DNA of 64,000 nt from Lolium rigidum (taxonomy: Eukaryota; Streptophyta; Magnoliopsida; Poales; Poaceae): positions 180,574,017-180,638,016 of the forward strand of contig NC_061513.1 of the NCBI RefSeq assembly GCF_022539505.1. Direction: 5' to 3'. Made by a program: the position numbers and the translations under genes. The notes under the pieces were generated by a model. That model had not been told where the DNA came from. It did not search any database and worked only from the letters and a program-made list of their open reading frames with translations. Shown here in pieces: positions 1 through 9,842 of this stretch. Each line of letters opens with the position of its first letter. The first letter of the stretch is position 1.

Positions 1-308
1 GTTTCGTGCCCCGGGAGGCCGAAGAAGTGCCGGGTGCACGGTTGTTGCGGTCCACGGCCCGTCATCTTCGAAAAGCCACGGGAGAAGGGCTACAAACATT
101 TGAAGGCCCTGTACCTCAAAGGTTATATCAATGGGCAGCCCGTCGGCGGAATGTTGGTTGATACGGGAGCGGCGGTCAATATAATGCCTTATTCCATGCT
201 ACGGCGTTTAGGACGCTCTAGTGCCGATCTGATCAAGACCAACGTCACACTAAACGACTTCAACGGCCAAGCATCAGGGACGCAAGGTGTCCTGAACGTG
301 GATCTAAC
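1..308 (+). pseudogene. Fragment of Tat-type gypsy gag-protease (protease core)
   Basis: Frame from about 34 reads a retroviral-type aspartic protease core with the motif LVDTGAAVNIMPYSMLRRLG (around residues 41-60). The same protein is encoded on the opposite strand inside N1 (5017-5553), with near-identical residues on both sides of the DTGA active site. The reading frame is cut at position 309, where the LTR end of element A begins, and the upstream part lies outside the window. The first ~45 bases align with the N1 copy only with indels. This is therefore the host copy into which element A inserted. Strand and family are clear; its LTRs and completeness cannot be seen. Confidence 0.8.
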
Positions 309-1537
309 TGATGTCTACGGGTGCTTCTATTCTTGTAGACAGTGTTGGGCCTCCAAGAGCAGAGGTTTGCAGAACAGCAGCAAGTTTCCCTTAAGTGGAT
401 CACCCAAGGTTTATCGAACTCAGGGAGGAAGAGGTCAAAGATATCCCTCTCATGCAACCACTGCAACCACAAAGCAAGAAGTCTCTTGTGTCCCCAACAC
501 ACCTAATAGGTGCACTAGTTCGGCGAAGAGATAGTGAAATACAGGTGGTATGAATAAATATAAGCAGTAGTAACGGCACCAGAAAAGTGCTTTGCCGGCG
601 TGTGGTGGATGGTGGTAATATTGCAGGAAGTACAGATGCAGTAAAACAGTAAACAAGCAGCGGTAGCAGTATTTAGGAACAAGGCCTAGGGATCATACTT
701 TCACTAGTGGACACTCTCAACATTGATCACATAACAGAATAAATAGATAGATGCTAGACTCTACACCCTCTTGTTGGATGATGAACACCACTAGCTGTGT
801 AGGATTACACGAACCCTCAATGCTAGGAGTTAACAAGCTCCACAATATTCAATGTTCATATTTAAATAACCTTAGAGTGCATGACGGATCAACATAACCA
901 AACCAAGTACTAACATAGCATGCACACTCGTCACCTTCACGCTACGAAAGGAGGCATAGATCACATCAATACCATCATAGCAATAGTTAACTTCATAATC
1001 TACAAGAGATCACAATCATAGCCTACGCCAAGTACTACACGATGCACACACTGTCACCATTACACCGTGCAGGAGGAATAAACATCACTAGAGTAGCACA
1101 CAGAAAAATTGTGATACAAAACACATTGCAATCATAAAGGGATATAAATAAGCACTTCACTATGCCATTCATAACAGTGAATAAGTATTATGTGAAATAT
1201 AGCCTAAGAGACCCACACGGTGCACACACTTGTCACCTTTACCAGACGTGGGACAAGGAGTCTCCGGAGATCACATAAGTAAAACCCACTTGACTAGCAC
1301 AATGACATCTAGATTACAAGCATCATCATATGAATCTCAATCATGTAAGGCAGCTCATGAGATTATTGTATTGAAGCACATAGGAGAGAGATTAACCACA
1401 TAGCTACCGGTACAGCCCGAGCCTCGATGGAGAACTACTCCCTCCTCATGGGAGACAACAGCGTTGATGGAGATGGCGGTGGTGTCGATGGAGGAGCCTT
1501 TCGGGGGCACTTCCCCGTCCCGGCGGCGTGCCGGAAC
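309..1537 (-). repeat. 3' LTR of element A, outer part
   Basis: Aligns along its length with the 5' LTR at 13258-14490. It ends at the GGAAC target site used by N1 (1533-1537) and resumes after N1 at 9363. The two A LTRs differ at many sites, with a strong excess at CAG trinucleotides (see findings). Confidence 0.88.
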
Positions 1538-2700
1538 TGTTGCGGTCAGAAACCCACCGGCGGGCAGCGACGGGCAACACCGTAGAGCCGGGAATCTCCC
1601 AGGACTTGCGGCTGGCCCTGGTCCCTCCGAGCGACGGCCCGCAAAGCCTTCGGCACGCACGTCCGATGCTGATGCAAGGGCGTGCCACCGACCTATACCT
1701 GGTCGGGAAGGTGTTGGATGATGCCTCGCTTAGTTTCTGCATGGCATGCACGTAAACATTAAATACGAGCCTCGATCGGCTCTCGAGGTTATCTCGTGGA
1801 TCGGCTCAAGGAGCCGATCCACCCATGATGCGTACGAGGTGTACGATCGGATGGTGGTCCTGCTTGATCAAAACAAAGGTAAGACGACCTACTACGATTT
1901 AGGGTTTTCACCGCATAATCGGAACATCCTACTCGTGATTGAGCACGGCGGCCACGCACGGTGATCGTAAACCGACCCTAGACAAGGCCTAAAAACCAAC
2001 ACGAAGTTGATCCTCGGAACATCCTGTCTAGGGCTAGCAAACTACACCCTACGCGCCATTGGATCCTTCAACCCGTTTGTAAGGCCTAACTATGCAGATA
2101 TTAAACTAATCCTTGAAGAACAAGGAGCAATCATAACGGATCGGATCTACTAAATAATGACCAAGCGGGGTGCCGCCCTTACACCCAAGATAGGTGTAAG
2201 GGCGGCTAGATGCCTAAGGGTTGCACGACGATAGCATATGATACGATGAACAATGCTAACCCTAAAACATCTATGATAACTACGTTGCTCGCCATCAAAA
2301 AGGCTTCGGCACGAGCAACGCATGAGCAACGAATAAACGTGTGCTTGCCTAGATCGCAAGATGCGATCTAGGCAGCATGATGCTTACCGGAAGAAACCCT
2401 CGAGACGGGGGAGTTGGCGATGCGCCTAGATTGGTTTGTGGTGAACGTGATTGTTGTTTATTTCATAAACCCTAGATACATATTTATAGTCCGTAGACTT
2501 TCTAACGTGGGAATAATCCCAACCGGGCACGAGCCCAAACTCTAACTAACCGACACGCATCCTACTATGTTACATATACACGGGAAAACTAGCCCAAACT
2601 TTGCATATAAGGCCGATTCATGTCTTCCTTCTATGTATATTCTTCAAGCCCATCTTCAATCGCGGCCCACCTCTGATCCGGTCAAATTCTGGTGATAACA
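1538..2700 (-). repeat. 3' LTR of N1
   Basis: 1163 bp, TG...CA bounded, colinear with 8201-9362. It differs from the other copy mainly at CAG/CTG sites, for example TCTCGAGG at 1781-1788 against TCTCAGG at 8444-8450. Confidence 0.92.
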
Positions 2701-2716
2701 CATGCCCCCTGGTTTT
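2701..2716 (-). other. Polypurine tract of N1
   Basis: On the minus strand, AACCAGGGGGCATG lies directly before the TGTTATCACC start of the 3' LTR. This is the expected place for plus-strand DNA priming. Confidence 0.7.
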
Positions 2717-2984
2717 GGAAATGACAATTCCAAAATCAATCTGTTTTTTCTTCATCGGGTCATGTCGTGGCGGAAGCGGAACCGCCGCAGTATCCTTCAT
2801 CATGATGCCTTGCCTCCTCCACTTCTCCGCGTGACCTGGCATTTTTTTTTTCTGTTGGGCACCACTTCCTCGGAAACTGCTGTGGCATTGAATCTCCACT
2901 ATATCCCTTTTATTTAACCGTTCCAAACAGTTTGCTTCTTCATCCTCTTCGCATTAGCACTCCCAAAAGCCCTCCTGCGCCACC

Positions 2985-3497
2985 ATGTCTTCTCCTTCCT
3001 CCGCCTCATCGGGTCTTTCCATCGAATCCTCCTCCTCCCGCGAGCCGACGCCGGAGTGGGACCCGAAGGAGGCCCACGCGGCCAACATCCGCCGCGCCAT
3101 CGAAGCCGGGGATGAGCCCAGCCACGACTTCTCCATCTGGTCAGAGGATGACAAGTCCTCGACCGATGGGGAAAGTGACCTCCGCTTCCTCGCCGACCGG
3201 GAAACGGAGGAGGAGAGCGATGACGATCGCTTTCCCTGGGACGGCGTCACCTCCTCTATGGAGGAGGAGGAGGAGGAAGAGGAGGACGACACCTCCTCCG
3301 ACGAACCGCCGGCCAAGCGCTTCTGCCCGTGGCCGGGGAACCTCAGCGACTTCGACAACGACGACGACGACGCTGACGAGGAGGACGAGGACAACGAGGG
3401 TCCTGCTGGCGGTCGCTACAGCAGCGACGACGAGCCCGCCGGGAGTAGCGCCGACAGCGGCGACGATGGCGACGACGAGGGCAGCGACGACCCGTAG
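2985..3497 (+). CDS. Antisense acidic ORF of N1 (Tat-type additional ORF)
   Basis: 170-codon ORF on the strand opposite to gag, between the lost pol and the 3' LTR. It begins with a Ser-rich segment (MSSPSSASSG), then a mixed region with Trp residues (EWDPKEAH, SIWSEDD, PWDG). The C-terminal half has long runs of Glu and Asp, a short basic patch (PPAKRFCPWPGN), and a tail of Ser/Asp/Gly. No membrane segment or enzyme motif is visible. Antisense ORFs at this position are described for Tat elements such as Grande and RIRE2, with unknown function. The frame is open and the codon composition is GC-rich, unlike the AT-rich DNA after it, which suggests past selection. A nuclear or chromatin role would only be a guess from the acidity. 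Confidence 0.55.
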   Translation: MSSPSSASSGLSIESSSSREPTPEWDPKEAHAANIRRAIEAGDEPSHDFSIWSEDDKSSTDGESDLRFLADRETEEESDDDRFPWDGVTSSMEEEEEEEEDDTSSDEPPAKRFCPWPGNLSDFDNDDDDADEEDEDNEGPAGGRYSSDDEPAGSSADSGDDGDDEGSDDP

Positions 3498-4849
3498 ATA
3501 GGACCCTTAGCATAGGATCAGTAGTAGTAGACGGGGCAATGTATCCCCTTAGTACTTCCTTTTGAGAGCAATCAGCTCTTTATGTAAGAAATCTCGTTTA
3601 TCAATGAAGAATTTCCCCAATTTGATTTTGCCGATTTCCTTTATGCCAATTTAGCCGATTTCCCCTCATACTGATTTTGCCGATTGTCCACTTAGCCAAT
3701 GCTCAATGAACCGATGGCCACGCATCGGTCCCTCATAATCCGCTCTTCATCTCTTCGACTACAGAGTGATCGTAAACTTGGTCAATGCTCAATAAGCCAA
3801 TGTCAACGCATCAATCCCTCACGATCTTTCCTTCATCTTTTCGCCCGATGACTTTGAGCTCTGGTGGACAACGTAGAAGACCAATGCCTTCAAGAGAGTC
3901 CTAGAACCGCTGCTGAAACAACTCGACGCTGAAGCCGACACTTCTGCAGAACAGATATCACCTGCTCGCAAATCTCCTCAGTGACACTTCATAATCCTGC
4001 TCTGTTCCTTTGCAGCAACCAGATAGCCCAGAGCCAACTCCCTATCGGTGATGATGGATCCCTCTTTTGCAAGAACTCACCACCTTCGAAAAATATTGTG
4101 ACGCAGGACCAGCCGATGACACTCCAATCGGCTTCTGAAAACAGAGCATCTACCAGGTCAGCTGCCCCCCGAGCCTCGGTCAAGGCGAAACAGAAATGAG
4201 GACACGCAATTCAGACAAATGGACCTGAGCTCGATCACTCCTGAGAAAGCCACCACGCGGAGCCAGCCAGAGCCGATCACCTTTCTTCCGTTGAAAGCCG
4301 ATATTGCAGATGACCACACAGCGGCTTAGAAACAAAACTCCTCCGACACAGAGTTGGAGGTCCTTGTGTCCATGAAATTTGTGCTAGAGTCGATGGCCGT
4401 GCATCGGCTTTGTTCCTTCGCTCTAAAGTCGATGTCCGTGCATCGGCTGTACATCATGAGAATTTTTTTTACGGGCCGATTTTTCTATCGGCCCCCAATG
4501 TTTCACTGCACATGTATCGCACATGTTCATCTGATTAGGTGCCCCCCGAGCCGATTCTGCCAGGTATCTGCTGATATCGGCTCTGTGGTTAGCCAAGGCA
4601 CTATATGTGAACGTCGGCTCTATTAGGACCAGTGTGGACTTCTTCCAGCTCATCAGCCGACGCAAACCCATTGCCCATTAGATCGACGTTGAACCCAGGC
4701 AGAATGTATGGTGAGGATAATTTTGGCCGATTGCTGGAATCGGCCTCCATGTTGAATTGCTCAATGAAGGTTTTGTAATGTTCCTCCATAGATCCTTGGG
4801 GCCGATCACATGGATCGGCATCGCCACATTTGTTTAGATGTTACTCTTG
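3498..4849 (-). repeat. Non-coding GCCGAT/ATCGGC-rich region of N1
   Basis: About 1.35 kb without a credible ORF, occupying the place where RT-RNaseH-integrase would be. The hexamer GCCGAT, its complement ATCGGC and close variants recur, for example near 3628, 3652, 3680, 4270, 4387, 4480, 4577, 4725 and 4800. The copies are dispersed rather than in a fixed-period tandem array. Confidence 0.6.
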
Positions 4850-5553
4850 TTACACGGTCAGGCCGGTGGATAAAACCAGCCTAACCCCGTCCTTTGTCAC
4901 GTCGATGCGCTCGCAGTCGTCCAAACTGATGCCTGAGAGTGGCTCTTGGCCTGATGTCTCCCAAACGTTCATGCCAGCCGTTGAAATCTCGGCTGAATCA
5001 TCTGCGTGGACGACTTCTACTTCATCTCCATCCCACTTGTATTAGGCATTGGTGCATCGTGAATGGAATGCAACGGTTGGCGTGGATCCAATCTCTCCCT
5101 AGTAGGACAGCATAGGTGCTCTTGCTTGTCGACAATAAAGAACGTCGTAGGGACGGTTTTCCTTCCTACGGTCAGATCCACGTTCAGAACACCTTGTGCG
5201 TCAGATGCTTGGCCGTTGAAATCGCTCAGTGTCACATTGGTCTTGATCAGATCCGAGCTAGAGCGTCCCAACCGCCGTAGCATGGAGTATGGCATAATGT
5301 TGACTGCCGCTCCGGTGTCTACCAGCATCTTGTTGACAGGCTGCCCATTGATGTAACCTCGCAAGTATAGGGCCTTCAGATGCCTGTAGCTTCTTTCTCG
5401 TGGCTTCTCAAAGATAACCGGCCGTGGGCCGCAGTCAAGTTGTGCCACAGGTGCTTCGTCTAATCTCGGAGCACTAAACTCCGTTGGAAGGATGAACACC
5501 ATGTTTGTGCCAGCCGATGTCTCATCATCGGCTTTCTTTTGTCCGGGCGCCAC
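4850..5553 (-). pseudogene. Aspartic protease of N1 (end of gag-pro)
   Basis: Minus-strand frame from 5553 with the protease signature LVDTGAAVNIMPYSMLRRLG (DTG around 5300-5326), followed by a beta-strand-rich segment ending TTFFIVDKQEHL. A frameshift near 5080-5100 puts the last stretch out of frame, so the open frame stops at 5017. The continuing frame can be followed to a TAA at 4850-4852, which looks like the natural end of the gag-pro protein in this element. There is no RT after it. The protein is nearly identical to the fragment at 34-308 on the plus strand. It would process the gag precursor in the virus-like particle. Confidence 0.78.
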
Positions 5554-6656
5554 TCTTTCCTTTGTGGCCGACCTTCTTCGTCCAGGGTTCGCTGGATTTT
5601 AGCGGCCAGATCAGGCCGCGCCTTCCTCAACGTGTGCAGGTACAACCTTTCGGCTTCCTCCAACCCACGTAGTCGCTGAACCCTACGTTTTTGGGAACGG
5701 CTGAGCCCATCAGGGCACCACCTTGGCCGATGATACTTGTCTTCTTCGTCATCGTCCTCTAGTTCCTCGAGATCTTCTACCCGAGCGGACTCAGCGTGCT
5801 TGTTCCGAGGCGGGAGAGGCCCTAGACGTTTGAACACGGACACGTTAGCTGCATCCTTCTTCTTTTGTTTACATTCTGCGCAGTTGCCGATTGTAGGCAA
5901 TCGGCTCATTCCTGAATCCCAGCAGTGTCTGAAGAAAGGGCAGTCCCAGTGCCTATCCACGTCGTCTTGCTCTCCCGGCTTTTCCTTGGCGTGGCGCTCA
6001 TATCTCTCCTCGTCGCGATCATGCCGACGGTGTCTCCTGGCGTCCCTAGCCAGACGATCTCTTTCATCATCATTGTTGCATCGCCGGCGTTGGTCGTATT
6101 GACCCACATACTTGTTGAGGAGGTGATCAGAGAGAGGTCGATGATATCTTACGTTCCTCACTTCTCCCTCTGTAATGTAGCGCTTGCCATCGTGACGGAG
6201 CCGATCGCGTGGAGCGGCTTCCTCTGTGTCCTTGCTATGAGAGCAGCTGCCCTCATCTCCGTCCTTACCAGAGTGGTGCCCGAGTCCTACCATGTTGATC
6301 TTGAACGAGAATCCCGGCTGGCACCCTTCGGGGTAAGTGTACTCCACCATGTTAACGGCGGGGAAGGGGTGTGTGTCGACCTTCATGGCGTGCGGGCTGA
6401 AAATTAGACGCCCTTGTTCTATCGCCATTTGGACCTGCTGACGCCACACCCTGCAGTCGTTGGTGGCGTGGGTGAACGTGTTATGCCACTTGCAGTATGG
6501 CTTTCCGTTCAGCTCCTGCACCGTGGGGATCTTGTGGCCTTCGGATAACCTTAGCTGCTTCTCCTTGAGTAAGAGGTCGAAAATCTGCTCAGCTTTGGTC
6601 ACGTCGAAGTCAAACCCTTTTGGAGGCCCTTGTGGCTTAACCCATTTACAGGACAC
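5460..6656 (-). pseudogene. Gag C-terminal region of N1 with Cys/His clusters
   Basis: 398-codon minus-strand frame that continues the gag protein after a frameshift near 6650; the upstream frame stops at 6646. Visible blocks are a conserved WVKPQGPPKGFDFDVTKAEQ segment, a Cys-His cluster PYCKWHNTFTHATNDC (about residues 53-68), and a highly charged Arg/Asp/His region. A second Cys-rich cluster (CPFFRHCWDSGM...NCAEC) follows, then an acidic stretch and a basic C-terminus. The Cys/His clusters probably bind nucleic acid, as the zinc knuckles of other gags do, though the spacing is not the standard CCHC. The last residues run past the frameshift that separates it from the protease frame at 5553. 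Confidence 0.72.
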
Positions 6657-8016
6657 GGGGCTTGCCCCGAGTCCATTCAGCCACTGCTACCTCTTGATCT
6701 CCCGCAGCACCTTCATCTTCATCTGCCTCAACCAGGACCACCGCACGCTTGAATTTATCCTGGTAAACATCTGGGTGGCGCTGTTCATATGCTGACAGCT
6801 TCTGCACCATGTGCGCCAGTGAAGGGTAGTCTGCTTGGGAGGCCACGTCCTTGATCGATGATGAGAGACCCACCACCGCCAACTCGACTGCTTCTTTTTC
6901 ACTCACATGAACCGAATAGCATCGGTTCCTAACGGTCTGAAGCGGCTGGACGTATTCCGATACTGTTTCCCCGCGCTTCGTCGTACTTGTGCTAGATCGG
7001 CAATGCCAGCCTCGGAAGTCTCCGAGTGATGCGCATGTGGAACTGCTCTTCCAAGCTGCTTCCAAGTCCGGATTGAGTCCGGTGGCAGCGATGTGTACCA
7101 CCCGAAAGCCGATCCGTGAGGACTGTGCGAAGAACCTCACGCGCAGCTCGTCCGATGCTGAGATCGTGCCCGGCTGTGCCAAATATCGGCTCACATGCTC
7201 GATGGAGCTGGAACCATCTGATCCATTAAACTTGGTGAAATCAGGGAGCCGATATTTGGGTGGTAGCGGGATCAACTCGTACTCGTTGGGGTACGGCTTG
7301 GAATAGCCGATTGCCCTCCTTTTCGGCATCATGTCGAACTGGTCTTTTAGGATTGCACAGATCTGATCCGCGGTGATGGCTGCAGGCGTCGAACTCTGAA
7401 GATTCGCCGGGGTGGCATACTTAGCCAGCCATGCTTGCTTTTCCAGCTCTGAGCCAACTGCAGGAGCTGAGCTGCGGAGGTTTGTCGGAGTGGCATACTT
7501 AGCTAGCCACGTACGCTTCTCAAGATCTGTTCCCGAAGTTCCTCCTCGCTGTTCGGAAGTCCCTGCTGTTGCAGCCTGGTTCGAGAGCGCCCGATTCTGC
7601 GGTCTGCGCACGTATGCGCACGTGTATCCGTGAGGGATCTCCTTAGGCGCCTCATGCAAGAATTGGTAGTCACTAGGGTCACCACCGATCTTGTAGACGA
7701 CGTATGCCGATGAACTCGGCACTCCTGGTGCTGCCAACGCAAACGGCAGCGGTGGACGAGACTGGAGTGGTATCTCTCCTTGGTGAGTCCCCAGAGCTGG
7801 TCCTGACGGAGAATATTGATGGCTCATGATTTCCTGGATCACGCGCAGAGCGACACGCTCCAAAGTGTTCACCAGGCTCTCAGAATGGCGGTGCAGCGAA
7901 TGAGCCACCATGAAGTTAATCTCCTGACGCAGCGACCTAGTGCGTTCTTCGACGGGGTGGACAGGTCCACTCCATCGAGCGCGCCTTCGGGTGAGAACCC
8001 TTTCCACCGATGCCAT
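6646..8016 (-). pseudogene. Gag (capsid) of N1
   Basis: 456-codon minus-strand frame beginning 185 bp inside the 5' LTR. The first ~200 residues include two imperfect copies of a LEK(R/Q)xWLAKYATPxNL repeat. The retrotransposon gag domain follows, with landmarks PLPPKYRLPDFTKFNGSDG, EHVSRYLAQ, RGETVSEYVQ and DVYQDKFKRA. Between about 7110 and 6985 the residues do not fit the family. The +1 frame there restores the expected GSAFGWYTSLPP-type stretch, so a pair of compensating frameshifts is present. A further shift at the 3' end separates it from the 5460-6656 frame. Gag would form the cytoplasmic particle; this copy is probably not functional as read. Confidence 0.8.
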
Positions 8017-8200
8017 GTGAGCGGGTTACGTGAAAAGAGCCGATGAGGTCGGCTTCGAGGACTGCCTTGATCTCGTCATGCTTCTTCTTGAGCTCCTCAG
8101 TCAGATCCTCGTACTTGGCCGGAGTGCCTTCCGCCATCTCGGATGTAGATGGCGATGCGGTTGATGTCGAAGATGGTCCCACCCGGGCGTGCCGAGAATG

Positions 8201-9362
8201 TGTTGCGGTCGAAACCCACCGGCGGGCAGCGACGGGCAACACCGTAGAGCCGGGAATCTCCCAGGACTGCGGCTGGCCCTGGTCCCTCCGAGCGACGACC
8301 CGCAAAGCCTTCGGCACGCACGTCCGATGCTGATGCAAGGGCGTGCCACCTGACCTATACCTGGTCAGGAAGGTGTTGGATGATGCCTCGCTTAGTTTCC
8401 TGCATGGCATGCACGTAAACATTAAATACGAGCCTCGATCGGCTCTCAGGTTATCCTGTGGATCGGCTCAAGGAGCCGATCCACCCATGATGCGTACGAG
8501 GTGTACGATCAGATGGTGGTCCTGCTTGATCAAAACAAAGGTAAAACGACCTACTACGATTTAGGGTTTTCACCGCATAATCGGAACATCCTACTCGTGA
8601 TTGAGCCTGGCGGCCACGCACGGTGATCGTAAACCGACCCTAGACAAGGCCTAAAAACCAACACGAAGTTGATCCTCGGAACATCCTGTCTAGGGCTAGC
8701 AAACTACACCCTACGCGCCACTGGATCCTTCAACCCATTTGTAAGGCCTAACTATGCAGATATTAAACTAATCCTTGAAGAACAAGGAGCAATCATAACG
8801 GATCGGATCTACTAAATAATGACCAAGCGGGGTGCCGCCCTTACACCCAAGATAGGTGTAAGGGTGGCTAGATGCTTAAGGGTTGCACGACGATAGCATA
8901 TGATACGATGAACAATGCTAACCCTAAAACATCTATGATAACTACGTTGCTTGCCATCAAAAAGGCTTCAGCACGAGCAACGCATGAGCGACGAATAAAC
9001 GTGTGCTTTGCCCTAGATCGCAAGATGCGATCTAGGCAGCATGATGCTACCGGAAGAAACCCTCGAGACGGGGAGTTGGCGATGCGCCTAGATTGGTTTG
9101 TGGTGAACGTGATTGTTGTTTATTTCATAAACCCTAGATACATATTTATAGTCCGTAGACTTTCTAACGTGGGAATAATCCCAACCGGGCACGAGCCCAA
9201 ACTCTAACTAACCGACACGCATCCTACTATGTTACAGATACACGGGCAAACTAGCCCAAACTTTGCATATAAGGCCGATTCATGTCTTCCTTCTATGTAT
9301 ATTCTTCAAGCCCATCTTCAATCGCGGCCCACCTCTGATCCGGTCAAATTCTGGTGATAACA
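8201..9362 (-). repeat. 5' LTR of N1
   Basis: 1162 bp, TG...CA bounded, followed on the gag side by the internal leader that starts CATTCTCGGCACGCCC (rc of 8185-8200), presumably the primer-binding site. I could not assign the tRNA. Confidence 0.92.
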
Positions 9363-9842
9363 GGAACAGAGACTCCTGTCCCCCAGATCTTGGCTTCACG
9401 ATGGCGGCGGCTCTGGAAGGTTTTCTCTGGTTTCGTCGAACGTGTCAGGGTTTTCGCGACGGAGGCTTTAAATAGGCGGAAGGGCAAGGTCGAGAGGAGT
9501 GCAGGGCCACCGGACACTAGGGCGGCGAGCCCCCATCTGGGCCGCGCCGCCACCATGTGTGGGCCCCACTGTGGCCCCTCTACGCGGTTCTCGGGTGTTC
9601 CGGAAGCTCCCGGGGATTCTAAGATCTTCGGTGTTGATTTCGTCCGATTCAGAGAATATTTCCTTACTAGGATTTACGAAACCAAAAACAGCGAGAAAAC
9701 GGGAGCGGCCCTTCGGCATCTCGTCAATAGGTTAGTTCCGGAAAACGCATAATAATGACATAAAGTATGCATAAAACATGTAGATATCATCAATAATGTG
9801 GCATGGAACATAAGAAATTATCGATACGTCGGAGACGTATCG
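9363..9842 (-). repeat. 3' LTR of element A, inner part after N1
   Basis: Begins with the second GGAAC target copy and continues the LTR to its terminus at 9842. It matches 14494-14973. The last base before the polypurine tract is G where the other LTRs have A (TATCGG against TATCAG). Confidence 0.85.

Larger units (their letters stand above)
1538..9362 (-). mobile_element. Element N1: non-autonomous Tat-lineage gypsy element
   Basis: Complete LTR element with LTRs 1538-2700 and 8201-9362 (1163 and 1162 bp). It is flanked by a perfect 5-bp target duplication GGAAC (1533-1537 and 9363-9367). In element orientation it starts TGTTATCACC and ends CGCAACA. A polypurine tract CCAGGGGGCATG (rc of 2701-2712) abuts the 3' LTR. 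On the minus strand it carries gag, a Cys/His-containing region and an aspartic protease that ends about 4850. Beyond that there is no RT, RNaseH or integrase, only GCCGAT-rich non-coding DNA and an antisense acidic ORF. Such an antisense ORF before the 3' LTR is known from Tat-lineage elements (Grande, RIRE2), which supports the lineage. The lost pol makes it dependent on an autonomous relative. Confidence 0.88.

Noticed and set aside
1464..1755. ORFs crossing the A/N1 junction near 1538
   Set aside because: They run through an insertion boundary into two unrelated LTRs and cannot be genes.
2954..3394. Ser-rich 146-residue minus-strand ORF
   Set aside because: Shadow of the acidic antisense ORF: GAG/GAC-rich codons read as Ser-rich on the other strand.
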